DNA from: Curtobacterium sp. Leaf183
Lineage (GTDB): Bacteria > Actinomycetota > Actinomycetes > Actinomycetales > Microbacteriaceae
Assembly (NCBI RefSeq): GCF_001424385.1
Contig: NZ_LMPO01000008.1
Span: 37,199 to 77,998, forward strand
Length of the DNA: 40,800 nt
Reading direction: 5' to 3'
A program made the position numbers and the translations under genes. Within the stretch, counting starts at the first letter, position 1; every line of letters starts with the position of its first letter. Shown one piece after another: positions 17,586 through 27,004 of this stretch. The notes under the pieces were generated by a model. The model searched no databases. It had not been told where the DNA came from and saw only the letters and a list, made by a program, of their open reading frames with translations.

Positions 17586-17894
17586 TCAGCGCACCGCGAG
17601 GTCGTTGTCGAACTCGGCGACGAGTTCGTCCGGGAGCATGTCCGGGACCGGGACCAGTCCTTCGACCACGGCGAGACGGTCTCCCACTTCGCGCATGATC
17701 GTCGAGATGGGGGTGTCCAGCGCGTCCGCGACGGACGCGAGGATCTCCGAGCTGGCCTCTTTCTGACCGCGCTCGACCTCGCTGAGGTACCCGAGCGCAA
17801 CGCTGGCCTTGGACGCGACCTGACGGAGGGTCCGGCCCTTCTGCAAGCGGAAGTCACGCAGAACATCGCCGATTTCCTGACGAACGAGAACCAT
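17586..17894 (-). CDS. clgR: XRE-family regulator, ClgR-like
   Basis: 102 aa. An XRE/Cro HTH spans about 7-66 (LRQVASKASVALGYLSEVERGQ as the helix-turn-helix). The order ftsK-pgsA-cinA-clgR near recA matches known actinobacterial loci, where ClgR activates clp protease and other proteostasis genes. The ATG has a very strong site (AGGAGGAG, 5 nt spacing), so efficient translation is expected. A conditional protein degraded by Clp is known for this family; I see no clear degron. It is separated from cinA by 154 nt with its own promoter region. Confidence 0.85.
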   Translation of the reverse strand: MVLVRQEIGDVLRDFRLQKGRTLRQVASKASVALGYLSEVERGQKEASSEILASVADALDTPISTIMREVGDRLAVVEGLVPVPDMLPDELVAEFDNDLAVR

Positions 17895-17954
17895 GAGAAC
17901 TCCTCCTCTCTGTCGTCTCCGCGCCCGACCGGCCGGGATGACCGTTTCGGGGTT

Positions 17955-17974
17955 CGGCAACACGAGCGTTGCCG
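17955..17974. promoter_or_regulatory. Inverted repeat upstream of clgR, possible operator
   Basis: CGGCAAC and GTTGCCG flank 6 nt. It lies just downstream of TAGCAT on the minus strand, about 60 nt before the clgR start, so it would overlap the early transcript. It could be an operator or a short hairpin. Confidence 0.4.
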
Positions 17975-18048
17975 GTTGCAGCATGCTAGCCACCTGGGCT
18001 GCCGTCCTGCTGGAGATTGCGTGAGATGTAACCCGGTGGTAACGCGGG

Positions 18049-18576
18049 TCATTCCCCACTCTGGAGCGTGGCGAACAGTCGTACCAGGAGTTCGGAGACG
18101 GTCCGCTGTCGGATTGCGTCACGAGCACCGTCGAGGTGCAGCGCGAACGCCTGGGCGCCGTCGGCCGAGGCGATGCCGACGAACACCGTGCCGACCGGCT
18201 TGCCGTCCTGCGGGTCGGGTCCGGCGACCCCCGTGGTGCTGATCCCCCACGTGGCGGGCTCGCCGTCGACCGCGAGCGCCGTCCGGACCCCGGCCGCCAT
18301 CTGCCTCGCGACCTCGGGGTCCACGGCACCGTTCGCGGCCAGCAGCGAGGCAGAGACACCGAGCACGGACGCCTTGACCGGGGTCGCGTAGGCCACGACA
18401 CCGCCGCGGACCACGGCGCTCGCTCCCGGGACGCCCACGAGCGTCGCGACCACGAGACCGCCGGTCAGGGACTCCGCCACCGCGAGGGATTCACCGCGGA
18501 CGGTCAGTTCCCCGATCACCCGTGGCGCGATGCGGACAGGGTCCTCGTCCGGGGACGGATCGCCGGGTCGGGTCAC
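18049..18576 (-). CDS. CinA C-terminal domain protein (nicotinamide-nucleotide amidase family)
   Basis: 175 aa. It is the stand-alone PncC/CinA-C fold, with SLAVAESLTGGLVVATLV and GGVVAYATPVKASVLGV as the core and GISTTGVAGPDPQDGKPVGTVFVG later. Members with activity deamidate NMN to NaMN; the molybdopterin-like N-terminal domain of full CinA is absent. The GTG start overlaps the pgsA stop (GTGA). Confidence 0.9.
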   Translation of the reverse strand: MTRPGDPSPDEDPVRIAPRVIGELTVRGESLAVAESLTGGLVVATLVGVPGASAVVRGGVVAYATPVKASVLGVSASLLAANGAVDPEVARQMAAGVRTALAVDGEPATWGISTTGVAGPDPQDGKPVGTVFVGIASADGAQAFALHLDGARDAIRQRTVSELLVRLFATLQSGE

Positions 18577-19211
18577 GCGCCGGTCCGGTTGTGCCGGTAC
18601 GCCTGCCACAGGTAGTCGAGCCCGCTGAGCACGGTGGCGACCACCGCCGCGGTCATCAGGATGCCGTTGGTCCAGTGGGCAACGTCGCCGGCGAAACCCC
18701 ACCACGGGAACAGCGCGAGCGTGATCGCCACGGCCTGCAGCACGGTCTTGATCTTGCCGCCGCGGCTGGCGGGGATGACGCGGTCCGACAGCACCGCGAA
18801 CCGGAACACGGTGATGCCGATCTCGCGCACCATGATCAGGACCGTGACGTACCAGGGCAGCTCACCGAGGATCGACAGGGCGACCAGTGCGCCGCCGATC
18901 AGGACCTTGTCGGCGATGGGGTCGACGAGCTTGCCGAAGTCCGTCACCAGGTCCTGGCGGCGGGCGATGATGCCGTCGGCGCTGTCGGTGACGATCGCCA
19001 CGACGAACAGCACCGCCGCCCAGATGCGCACGGCCGTGTCCTGCCCGCCGTCCGACAGCAGCAGGACGAAGAAGAGCGGCGCCATCAGGATGCGGATGAC
19101 GGTGATGATGTTCGCGACGTTCGCCGTCGACGCGGGACCGGGACCCTTGCGGATCAGCCGTCCGCGCCACGGGAACCGCTTCGTGGTGGTGCCGTCCGAG
19201 GCGGTCATCAT
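18573..19211 (-). CDS. pgsA: CDP-diacylglycerol-glycerol-3-phosphate 3-phosphatidyltransferase family protein
   Basis: A 212-aa polytopic membrane protein of the CDP-alcohol phosphatidyltransferase family. The motif D-x2-D-G-x2-A-R-x8-G-x3-D-x3-D is complete in DSADGIIARR to GKLVDPIADK, which coordinates the catalytic metals. It makes phosphatidylglycerol phosphate for acidic phospholipids. The start choices are GTG 19217, ATG 19211 and ATG 19208. AGGGAG spaced 5 nt favours 19211, 3 nt before the ftsK stop. Confidence 0.9.
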   Translation of the reverse strand: MMTASDGTTTKRFPWRGRLIRKGPGPASTANVANIITVIRILMAPLFFVLLLSDGGQDTAVRIWAAVLFVVAIVTDSADGIIARRQDLVTDFGKLVDPIADKVLIGGALVALSILGELPWYVTVLIMVREIGITVFRFAVLSDRVIPASRGGKIKTVLQAVAITLALFPWWGFAGDVAHWTNGILMTAAVVATVLSGLDYLWQAYRHNRTGA

Positions 19212-19213
19212 GA

Positions 19214-22117
19214 TCACTCCCTGCCTGTGAGGCCCCAGGCGTCCTCGTCCGGTTCGTCCTCGACCTGATCGTACCCGCGCGTCATGTCGCCCACCGGGTC
19301 AGCACCGTACCGGTCGTCGTCCGGCGCAGGAACCGGTACGGCCGCGGCGGGCGCACCGACACCCGGTTCGACCGGCGGAGCGGGCGCTGCCGGCGGCTCC
19401 TCGCCGCGCAGCTTCGCGAGCACCGACGGCAGCTGGTCCGCCGTGACCAGGACGTCGCGGGCCTTGGATCCCTCGGACGGCCCGACGATGTCGCGGGACT
19501 CCATGAGGTCCATGAGCCGCCCGGCCTTGGCGAACCCGACCCGGAGCTTGCGCTGCAGCATCGAGGTCGAACCGAACTGCGTCGAGACGACCTGCTCGAC
19601 CGCCGCGAGGAGCAGCTCGAGGTCGTCGCCGATGTCGGCGTCGATCTCCTTGCGCTCGACGACGGCGGCGACGTCCTGGCGGTACTCGGGCTGCGCCTGT
19701 CGCGTGACGTGCTGGACGACCTCGGCGACCTCGCTCTCCTGCACCCAGGCGCCCTGCACGCGGACGGCCTTGGACGAGCCCATCGGCAGGAAGAGCGCGT
19801 CGCCCTGCCCGATGAGCTTGTCGGCGCCCGGCTGGTCGAGGATGACGCGGGAGTCGGTGACGCTCGTGACCGCGAACGCGATGCGCGACGGCACGTTGGC
19901 CTTGATGAGCCCGGTGATGACGTCGACCGACGGTCGCTGCGTGGCGAGCACGAGGTGGATGCCGGCAGCGCGGGCGAGCTGCGTGATGCGGACGATCGAC
20001 TCCTCGACGTCACGCGGGGCGACGAGCATGAGGTCGGCGAGCTCGTCGACGACGACGAGCAGGTACGGGTACGGCTTGAGCTTGCGCTCGCTGCCGGCCG
20101 GCAGCACGATCTCGCCGTTCTGGATCGCCTTGTTGAAGTCGTCGACGTGGCGGAACCCGAAGGACGCCAGGTCGTCGTACCGCATGTCCATCTCCTTCAC
20201 GACCCACTGCAGCGCTTCGGCCGCCTTCTTGGGGTTCGTGATGATGGGCGTGATCAGGTGCGGGACACCCGCGTAGATCGACAGCTCGACGCGCTTGGGG
20301 TCGACCAGGACCATGCGGACCTCGGACGGCTTCGCCCGCATGAGCAGCGAGGTGATCATCGAGTTGATGAAGACGGACTTGCCGGAGCCGGTGGACCCGG
20401 CGACGAGCATGTGCGGCATCTTCGCCAGGTTCGCCACGACGAACCCGCCCTCGACGTCCTTGCCGACACCGATCGTCATCGGGTGCTTCGACTTGGTCGC
20501 CGCGTTCGAGCGCAGGACGTCTCCGAGGGACACGACCTCGCGGTCGGAGTTCGGGATCTCGACGCCGATGGCGCTCTTGCCCGGGATCGGCGACAGGATG
20601 CGGACTTCGTTCGAGGCCACCGCGTAGGACAGGTTCTTGGACAGCGCGGTGACGCGCTCGACCTTGACACCCGGGCCGAGCTCGATCTCGTACCGCGTGA
20701 CCGTCGGGCCGCGGGAGAACCCGGTCACCTTCGCGTCGACCTTGAACTCGGTGAGCACGCCGGTGATCGCCGCGACGATGTCCTCGTTCGCCTGGCTGCG
20801 CGCGACCGAGGGCGTGCCGGCGCTCAGCGTGCTGGCGGCAGGCAGTCGGTACGGGCGCGACGGGTCGTCAGCAGACGGCGCCGGGTCCGCCGGCAGGACC
20901 GGCTCCGCCACGTCGGCCGGGAGGGCCGGGGAGACCACGGCAGGCACGTCACGTCCGGGACGGATCACCTCTGTTGCGTCGTCCGGCACGGGCGCACCGA
21001 AGTCGCGGAGCGCCTGTTCGGCGCGGTCGAGGTCGGCGGCGACCTCGGTCTCGAGCGAGTCGTTGAGGTTCACCGACGCCGGCTCAGCCGGGGTGTGGTC
21101 GACGAGCCCTGCGGCGGCACCGGCGTTCGGCGACGGTGTGGCTGCCGGCGCGGCGGCGGTCTGCGCCGCGGGGATCACGGGGCTGTCGTACGCCGGGTCT
21201 TCTTCGCGCCCGGACTTGTTGCGGCGCCACCAGGGGACGTGCCCCTCGGCGTCGGGGTCGGGCTGCTCGCCGTCCTCGAAGCCGAGGTCGTCGAACAGCT
21301 GCAGACCCTGCGACGTGGTCTTGCCGCCGCGCTTGCGGGACGGTGCCGCCGGCTCGGCTGCGGACTCGTCGAGTTCCTCGGCCGCCGGGGCGGGCGCACC
21401 GAACAGGTAGGCGTAGAGCTCGTGCAGGCGACGGGGGAGCTTGTTCGGGGGCGTCTTGGTGATGATGAAGAGGGAGAGCACGAGCAGCACCACGGCGACC
21501 GGCACGGCGATCCACGCGGTGGCGACGGCGACGAGCCAGCCGATGACGACCCAGCCGAGGACTCCACCGGCGGTCGCGAGCGCGGGCATGCCGTCGGCAG
21601 CGCTCGGCTGTCCGCCGAACACGTGGCAGAGCGACGAGATCGACACGAGCAGCAGGCCGAGACCGATCCCGATCCGGGTGTTGTCGTGGACGGACGCCGG
21701 GTGCCGGAACAACCACCCCGCGAAGACGACCATGATGACCGGCAGCGCGAACGCCAACCGACCGAACAGGCCGCCGAACGTGTAGGCGTCGAGCGCGATC
21801 GACACCGCGTTGGTGGGGTTGAGCCACTCGACGACGGCACCGGCGATGGCCAGCACGAACAGGAAGAACGGGAAGCCGTCGCGGCGCTGGTCCTTCTCGA
21901 GGGACTCCTTGCCGAGCAGGCGGAACATCGCCCCCACACCGTGCGCCATGCCCATCCATGCGGTCACGAGGGGGTTCGGTCCACTGAACTCGACCGGGGG
22001 CGTCGCCTGTGGGAGCTTCTTCGTGGTGGCCTGGGTGCGCGACGTACCGCGCGCTCCACTCGTGCGTGACGACGTTGACGCGCGCGAGCGCGTGGTCGAC
22101 TTGGTGCCTCCGGCCAT
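19214..22117 (-). CDS. ftsK: DNA translocase FtsK
   Basis: 967 aa. A basic Ser/Thr/Arg-rich N-terminus (1-40) is followed by four membrane segments (about 82-220) and an acidic Ala/Pro linker (245-440). The RecA-like motor has Walker A GSTGSGKS (574-581) and Walker [11 protein letters not shown] (686-695). A gamma winged helix follows at about 885-950 ([19 protein letters not shown]). It pumps DNA through the septum and activates XerCD at dif. The ATG at 22117 lies 7 nt after TATGGT; a longer reading adds ten residues across this promoter. Confidence 0.97.
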   Translation of the reverse strand: MAGGTKSTTRSRASTSSRTSGARGTSRTQATTKKLPQATPPVEFSGPNPLVTAWMGMAHGVGAMFRLLGKESLEKDQRRDGFPFFLFVLAIAGAVVEWLNPTNAVSIALDAYTFGGLFGRLAFALPVIMVVFAGWLFRHPASVHDNTRIGIGLGLLLVSISSLCHVFGGQPSAADGMPALATAGGVLGWVVIGWLVAVATAWIAVPVAVVLLVLSLFIITKTPPNKLPRRLHELYAYLFGAPAPAAEELDESAAEPAAPSRKRGGKTTSQGLQLFDDLGFEDGEQPDPDAEGHVPWWRRNKSGREEDPAYDSPVIPAAQTAAAPAATPSPNAGAAAGLVDHTPAEPASVNLNDSLETEVAADLDRAEQALRDFGAPVPDDATEVIRPGRDVPAVVSPALPADVAEPVLPADPAPSADDPSRPYRLPAASTLSAGTPSVARSQANEDIVAAITGVLTEFKVDAKVTGFSRGPTVTRYEIELGPGVKVERVTALSKNLSYAVASNEVRILSPIPGKSAIGVEIPNSDREVVSLGDVLRSNAATKSKHPMTIGVGKDVEGGFVVANLAKMPHMLVAGSTGSGKSVFINSMITSLLMRAKPSEVRMVLVDPKRVELSIYAGVPHLITPIITNPKKAAEALQWVVKEMDMRYDDLASFGFRHVDDFNKAIQNGEIVLPAGSERKLKPYPYLLVVVDELADLMLVAPRDVEESIVRITQLARAAGIHLVLATQRPSVDVITGLIKANVPSRIAFAVTSVTDSRVILDQPGADKLIGQGDALFLPMGSSKAVRVQGAWVQESEVAEVVQHVTRQAQPEYRQDVAAVVERKEIDADIGDDLELLLAAVEQVVSTQFGSTSMLQRKLRVGFAKAGRLMDLMESRDIVGPSEGSKARDVLVTADQLPSVLAKLRGEEPPAAPAPPVEPGVGAPAAAVPVPAPDDDRYGADPVGDMTRGYDQVEDEPDEDAWGLTGRE

Positions 22118-22124
22118 GGGGACG

Positions 22125-22130
22125 ACCATA
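22125..22130 (-). promoter_or_regulatory. Leaderless -10 element of ftsK
   Basis: TATGGT, 7 nt before the ATG at 22117. It decides the start codon. Confidence 0.6.
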
Positions 22131-22149
22131 ACGCCCCGGGCGGACAATG

Positions 22150-22187
22150 CCCGGCAGCCCCGCCGCGCACACGACGGGACTGCCGGG
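22150..22187 (-). terminator. Terminator of the ABC export operon
   Basis: Arms CCCGGCAG and CTGCCGGG, with four further GC pairs inside after one mismatch, 9 nt after the permease stop and upstream of the ftsK promoter. Confidence 0.65.
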
Positions 22188-22195
22188 ACCGGTCC

Positions 22196-23425
22196 TCAGT
22201 ACCGGATGGCGTCGATGACCTTGACGCGGACGGCGACCAGTGCCGGCAGCAGCCCGGCGAGCGCGCCGACGGCCACCGCCGCACCGATCCCGACGAGCGC
22301 GGCCTCGAGAGGGAACGGCGCTCCCCCGACGTCGGCACCGCTCGTGATCGCCGAACGGACCGTCCCGTTGCTGAGCACCGCGGCGCCGAGCATCACGCCG
22401 ACCGCGCCGGCGACCGCCGTGCCGAGGACGTTCTCGAGCAGCACGGCGACGAAGACCCGGCCGGCCGTCGCTCCGACACCGCGACGGATGCCGATCTCGC
22501 GGATGCGCTGCCGGACGCTCACGAGCGAGACGTTGAGCAACCCGAGACCGCCGAGCACGAGCACCAGGACCGAGACCGCCGCGATGACGTACCGCAGGGG
22601 CCCGAGCGGATCGCCGTCGACGGTGCCCGCGGCGTCCATCCGGTCCGCCGAGACCTCCACCGTGCCGCCGGACGCCCGCTCGGCGTCGCTGGCGATCCGC
22701 TTCGCGAGCTGCTTCGCGTGGTGGTCGGGCACCCAGACCTCGAACGAGCGGCTGATGCCCATGTCCGGGTCGGCCGTCAGTCCGGTCGACGCGACGGACC
22801 GGGCCATCTCGTACATGGACGGCTCGGTGTCGTACTCGCTCGTCACGTACTCGCCGATGACGACGGCCACCGATCCCGGCGTCCCCGGCAACCGGACGGT
22901 CGGGTGCGTGACGATGTCCGGGTCGCCGAGGCGCTCGAGGAACGCCCGGTTGACGACGACCGCCGGCGCGAGCCGCCCACGGTCGTCCTCGGTGAACCAC
23001 GCCCCGGAGGCCATGCGCACCCGGTGCATCTCGGCGTAGTCCGGGTCGACCGTCCTTGTGTACACGTCGGCGACCCCGTCGGGGAACTGGACCTTCCGCG
23101 GCCCCTCCATCGCCTCACTGGTCCACCGCACGTCGTAGCGGTCGGCCGCCGCGCGGTACTCGGCGAACAGGGCGTCCTCATCCGCGACGGCGTCCCCGGT
23201 CGACGACGACGCCGTCAGCGAGAACGTCGCGGGACGTCCGCCGTACTGCTCGTTCAGTGCCGCGGTCGCCTTCTCGGCGAGCGCGCCGAAGCCGACGACG
23301 ACGGCGAGCGACGCGACGGCGATCGTCACGCCGACCAGGCTGAGGACGACCCGACCGCGGTGGACCCGCAGTTCCTGCCAGGACTCGACGAACGTCCCGA
23401 CGACGGTCGTGAGGACCCCGTTCAC
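22196..23425 (-). CDS. ABC transporter permease, MacB/FtsX type
   Basis: 409 aa. One membrane segment near 28-48, a large extracytoplasmic MacB-PCD domain (about 50-270), then three membrane segments (about 280-305, 325-350, 375-400). This is the four-segment MacB topology. LVSVRQRIREIGIRRGVGA is the coupling segment to the ATPase. MacB proteins are mechanotransmitters for efflux of peptides, lipoproteins or antibiotics; the substrate is unknown. The GTG overlaps the ATPase stop (GTGA). Confidence 0.9.
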   Translation of the reverse strand: MNGVLTTVVGTFVESWQELRVHRGRVVLSLVGVTIAVASLAVVVGFGALAEKATAALNEQYGGRPATFSLTASSSTGDAVADEDALFAEYRAAADRYDVRWTSEAMEGPRKVQFPDGVADVYTRTVDPDYAEMHRVRMASGAWFTEDDRGRLAPAVVVNRAFLERLGDPDIVTHPTVRLPGTPGSVAVVIGEYVTSEYDTEPSMYEMARSVASTGLTADPDMGISRSFEVWVPDHHAKQLAKRIASDAERASGGTVEVSADRMDAAGTVDGDPLGPLRYVIAAVSVLVLVLGGLGLLNVSLVSVRQRIREIGIRRGVGATAGRVFVAVLLENVLGTAVAGAVGVMLGAAVLSNGTVRSAITSGADVGGAPFPLEAALVGIGAAVAVGALAGLLPALVAVRVKVIDAIRY

Positions 23426-24120
23426 GCCAGGGCCTCGGCGGTCGCGTCGACGACGAGACCGTGGTCGATCCGGTGCACGACCTCGGCCCGTGCGGCCACC
23501 GCGGGATCGTGCGTGATGGTCACGAGCGCCGCACCGGTCTCGGCGGCGACGGTCTCGAGCAGCGCCATCACCGACCGCCCGGTGTCGACGTCGAGCGCTC
23601 CGGTCGGCTCGTCGGCCAGGATCAGCCGCGGGGACCGCACCAGGGCGCGCGCGATCGCCACACGCTGCTGTTCGCCGCCCGACAGCCGGTGCGGCTGCGT
23701 GTCGGCACGGTCGGACAGGCCCACGCGGTCGAGCATCTCGGTGGCCAGACGCCGACGCCGCCAGAAGTCGCGGCCGGACGCGTAGAGCAGGGGCACCTCG
23801 ACGTTCTCGACCGCGGTCCGGCCCTGCAGCAGGTTGAACTGCTGGAACACGAACCCGACGTCCGCGCCGCGGATCCGGTCGCGGCGAACCGACCCGGCGC
23901 GACCGACGTCGACCCCGTCGAAACGATGGTCGCCGTCGGTCGGGGCATCGAGCAGCCCCAGGATGTTCAGCAGCGTCGACTTGCCCGAGCCCGACCGGCC
24001 GACGATGGCGGTCCGGCTGTCGGCGTCGACCTCGAGGTCGATGCCGCGCAGGATCTCGAGCGTCGACCCGTCGGGCAGCACCACGGACTTCCGGAGCCCG
24101 CGCACCGAGACCAGGCTCAT
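23422..24120 (-). CDS. ABC transporter ATPase, MacB/LolD type
   Basis: 232 aa. Walker A GRSGSGKST (41-49), Q-loop VFQQFNLLQG, signature LSGGEQQ (146-152) and Walker B LILADE (166-171), with the ITHD switch near the end. A full single nucleotide-binding domain powering the adjacent permease. The ATG overlaps the adaptor stop (ATGA). Confidence 0.95.
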   Translation of the reverse strand: MSLVSVRGLRKSVVLPDGSTLEILRGIDLEVDADSRTAIVGRSGSGKSTLLNILGLLDAPTDGDHRFDGVDVGRAGSVRRDRIRGADVGFVFQQFNLLQGRTAVENVEVPLLYASGRDFWRRRRLATEMLDRVGLSDRADTQPHRLSGGEQQRVAIARALVRSPRLILADEPTGALDVDTGRSVMALLETVAAETGAALVTITHDPAVAARAEVVHRIDHGLVVDATAEALA

Positions 24121-25121
24121 CCGGACACCACGCTGCCGCCGTCGACCGCGTCGTCGTCGGTCTGCTCCTTGCCGGGGACGAACTGCAGCACCCGGTCGCC
24201 CTCGGCCAGACCGGTCTTCACCTCGACCTGCTCACCGTCGGTGATGCCCAGCTCGACCTCGCGCCGCTCGCGGTCACCGCTCTTGCCGACGACGGTGACG
24301 ACGCCCCGCTGGGCCGTCCCCTGCACCGCGGTGGTCGGGAGCGTGAGCACACCCTCGGCCTTGCCCGCCGGCACCGCCATCGTGACCTCGAGTCCGGGGA
24401 AGACGGTGACGTCACCCGGGACGTCGCACTCGAGCTGCGTGCCGCCGGTCGAGGAGTCCGATGCGCTGCCGTCCTGCGAGGCGTCGTCGTCCGCAGCGCC
24501 GTCGCCGGACGGAGCGCTGGTGAGGGAGAGGTTCGTGCACGTGAACGGCGCCGGGCCGTCCTTGACGGTGACCGTGGCCTCGGACGGACGGTCGACGAGC
24601 CGGTAGAGCTGCGCCGCCTGCAGGGTCGCACTCGCCCGGTAGGACTCCGGTGCCACCCGGGCGACCACGGTGCCGATCTCGACCGGCTGCTTCTCGACCA
24701 GGTCGAGCCCGGACACCGTGCCGGCCGCCGGCGCCGTGACCGTCGAGAACGTGACCTTCGGCGGCAGGGCGCTGCCGTCCTCGGTGACGCCCTCGACAGG
24801 GGTCTCGACGCGCACGTCGAGGACGGCAGCCCCCTGCTCGACGTGTGCGCCGTCGGCGACGAAGACGCGGTTCACCGCACCCGCGACCGTCGCACGCACC
24901 GGGGTGGACGCGACGGAGCGGATCGTGCCCTTCGCCTCGACGTCGTTGCTGATGTCGCCCGTCGCGACGGTGACGACCGGGTCCGTGATCTGCCCGGTCG
25001 GGACGGTGTCGGCTTCGGGCGGCGTCGCCGCGAAGAAAGCGAGCCGGACGAGCGCCACCGCGATCGCGGCGAAGACGAGGAACTTGAGGCCGGGCCACAC
25101 CCAGCGGCGGAGGACGTTCAC
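24117..25121 (-). CDS. Periplasmic-adaptor-like (HlyD/MacA family) protein
   Basis: 334 aa. One N-terminal membrane anchor (about 12-30) is followed by split lipoyl halves (GTIRSVASTPVRATVAGAV and PAAGTVSGLD) and a beta-barrel part. A variable Asp/Ser/Gly-rich insertion lies at about 203-228, between two cysteines (near 195 and 233) that could form a disulfide. Gram-positive adaptors of this kind partner MacB permeases and lack the long coiled coil. The GTG at 25121 lies 6 nt after TAGCAT and leads the three-gene operon. Confidence 0.85.
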   Translation of the reverse strand: MNVLRRWVWPGLKFLVFAAIAVALVRLAFFAATPPEADTVPTGQITDPVVTVATGDISNDVEAKGTIRSVASTPVRATVAGAVNRVFVADGAHVEQGAAVLDVRVETPVEGVTEDGSALPPKVTFSTVTAPAAGTVSGLDLVEKQPVEIGTVVARVAPESYRASATLQAAQLYRLVDRPSEATVTVKDGPAPFTCTNLSLTSAPSGDGAADDDASQDGSASDSSTGGTQLECDVPGDVTVFPGLEVTMAVPAGKAEGVLTLPTTAVQGTAQRGVVTVVGKSGDRERREVELGITDGEQVEVKTGLAEGDRVLQFVPGKEQTDDDAVDGGSVVSG

Positions 25122-25127
25122 ACCGAA

Positions 25128-25133
25128 ATGCTA
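25128..25133 (-). promoter_or_regulatory. Leaderless -10 element of the ABC export operon
   Basis: TAGCAT, 6 nt before the GTG at 25121. Confidence 0.6.
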
Positions 25134-25210
25134 GTGTCCGGCATCCCAGTCAGGGTCATTCCTGAGGATGAGACCAGGTGGCCGGTCGGACGAACCGGCG
25201 CACGGAACAC

Positions 25211-25263
25211 GACCAGGAGGCCCGGTGCGCGTCCGTGACGGACGTGCACCGGGCCTCCTGGTC
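25211..25263 (-). terminator. Strong terminator after rnjA
   Basis: Arms 25211-25228 and 25246-25263 are perfect 18-bp complements (GACCAGGAGGCCCGGTGC). Inside them CGTCC and GGACG pair around GTGAC, so about 24 bp stack with one G-U. It lies 17 nt after the rnjA stop. There is no clean T-run. Confidence 0.85.
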
Positions 25264-25280
25264 AGCTCTGCGCGTCGGCG

Positions 25281-26957
25281 CTACGCCTCGATGATCACCG
25301 GGACGATCATCGGGCGGCGACGGTGCTTGGTGTTGACCCACCGGCCGACGGTCCGGCGGACAACCTGGCTGAAGGCGTGCGCGTCCCGGGTGCCGTTGCC
25401 GGCCGCGTCGGCGAGCGCGCGCGCGATCTGCGGACGGACGTCGTCGAAGACGGAGTCGTCCTCGGCGAAGCCGCGGGACTGGATCTCCGGGCCGATGACG
25501 CACTGGCCGGTCGCGAAGTCGACGGCGCAGAAGACCGAGATGAAGCCCTCTTCGGCCAGGACGCGACGGTCCTTGAGGTCGGCATCGGTGATCTCGCCGA
25601 CGGTGGACCCGTCGACGTAGACGTAGCCGATGTCGAGCTGCCCGGCGACGTTCACGACGCCGTCCTTCAGGTCGACGACGATGCCGTCCTGACCGAGGAT
25701 GACGTTGCGCGGCGGCACACCGGTCTGGATCGCCAGGTCGGCGTTCGCGTACAGGTGGCGCTGCTCGCCGTGCACGGGCAGGACGTTGCGCGGGCGCAGG
25801 ATGTTGTAGCAGTACAGGAGTTCGCCGGCCGATGCGTGCCCGGAGACGTGCACCTTCGCGTTGCCCTTGTGCACGACCTTCGCGCCGAGCTTGGTCAGCC
25901 CGTCGATCACGCGGTAGACGGCGTTCTCGTTGCCCGGGATGAGCGAGGACGCCAGGATGACGGTGTCGCCCTCGCCGATCTCGATCTGGTGCTCGAGGTT
26001 CGCCATGCGTGCCAGGACCGCCATCGGCTCGCCCTGCGACCCGGTCGACATGTAGACGATCTGGTCGTCCGGGACGTTCTTGGCCTTCTTGGTGTCGATG
26101 AGCACGTTCTCCGGCACCCGCAGGTACCCGAGGTCGGCAGCGATCGTCATGTTGCGGATCATCGACCGGCCCATGAACGCGACCTTGCGGTTGGCGGCGG
26201 CCGCGGCGTCGAGGACCTGCTGCACTCGGTGCACGTGCGACGAGAAGCTCGCGACGACCACCTTCTTGCGGGCGCGCATGATGATGTTCTCGAGGACCGG
26301 ACCGATGTCGCGCTCCGGAGCGGTGAAGCCCGGCACGTCGGCGTTGGTGGAGTCCGGCAGGAACAGGTCGACGCCGGCCTCGCCCAGGCGTGCGAACGCG
26401 CGGAGGTCGGTGATGCGGTCGTCGAGCGGCAGCTGATCCATCTTGAAGTCACCGGTGTGCAGCACACGGCCCGCGGGGGTCGTGATGGCGACGGCGAGGG
26501 CGTCCGGGATGGAGTGGTTCACCGCGACGAACTCGAGGTGGAACGGGCCGATCTGCTCGGTCTGGTCCTCGGCGACGACCAGCGTGTACGGCTTGATCCG
26601 GTGTTCCTTGAGCTTCGCCTCGACCAGCGCCAGGGTCAGCGTGGAGCCGATCAGCGGGATGTCGCCACGGAGCTTGAGCAGGTACGGCACGGCGCCGATG
26701 TGGTCCTCGTGGCCGTGGGTGAGTACGACACCGAGGACGTCGTCCAGGCGGTCCCGGATCGGCGCGAAGTCGGGCAGGATCAGGTCGACGCCCGGCTGGT
26801 GCTCCTCGGGGAACAGCACGCCGGCATCGACGATGAGGAGCTTGCCCTCGTACTCGTAGACGGTCATGTTGCGACCGATCTCACCGAGGCCACCGATCGG
26901 GATGACGCGGAGGGTGCCCGGCTCGAGGGGCTGGGGTTCGGAGACTTGCGTGGGCAT
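25281..26957 (-). CDS. rnj: Ribonuclease J
   Basis: A 558-aa beta-CASP metallo-beta-lactamase with endo- and 5-prime exonuclease activity in rRNA maturation and mRNA decay. The zinc motif HGHEDH is at 81-86, with later FVAVNHSIPDA and HTGDFK ligands. The beta-CASP segment is followed by the C-terminal domain ending in MIVPVIIEA. The ATG at 26957 has AGGA 4 nt upstream. It follows dapA by 47 nt, the common dapA-rnj pair of Actinobacteria. Confidence 0.95.
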   Translation of the reverse strand: MPTQVSEPQPLEPGTLRVIPIGGLGEIGRNMTVYEYEGKLLIVDAGVLFPEEHQPGVDLILPDFAPIRDRLDDVLGVVLTHGHEDHIGAVPYLLKLRGDIPLIGSTLTLALVEAKLKEHRIKPYTLVVAEDQTEQIGPFHLEFVAVNHSIPDALAVAITTPAGRVLHTGDFKMDQLPLDDRITDLRAFARLGEAGVDLFLPDSTNADVPGFTAPERDIGPVLENIIMRARKKVVVASFSSHVHRVQQVLDAAAAANRKVAFMGRSMIRNMTIAADLGYLRVPENVLIDTKKAKNVPDDQIVYMSTGSQGEPMAVLARMANLEHQIEIGEGDTVILASSLIPGNENAVYRVIDGLTKLGAKVVHKGNAKVHVSGHASAGELLYCYNILRPRNVLPVHGEQRHLYANADLAIQTGVPPRNVILGQDGIVVDLKDGVVNVAGQLDIGYVYVDGSTVGEITDADLKDRRVLAEEGFISVFCAVDFATGQCVIGPEIQSRGFAEDDSVFDDVRPQIARALADAAGNGTRDAHAFSQVVRRTVGRWVNTKHRRRPMIVPVIIEA

Positions 26958-27004
26958 TCGGTCCTGACTGCTTCGGCGACGCGCGTCCTGCGCGCCGCGG
27001 TCGA

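Noticed and set aside
22118..22147. Longer FtsK start with ten extra residues
   Set aside because: The extra codons overlap the -10 element TATGGT; the ATG at 22117 fits a leaderless start.
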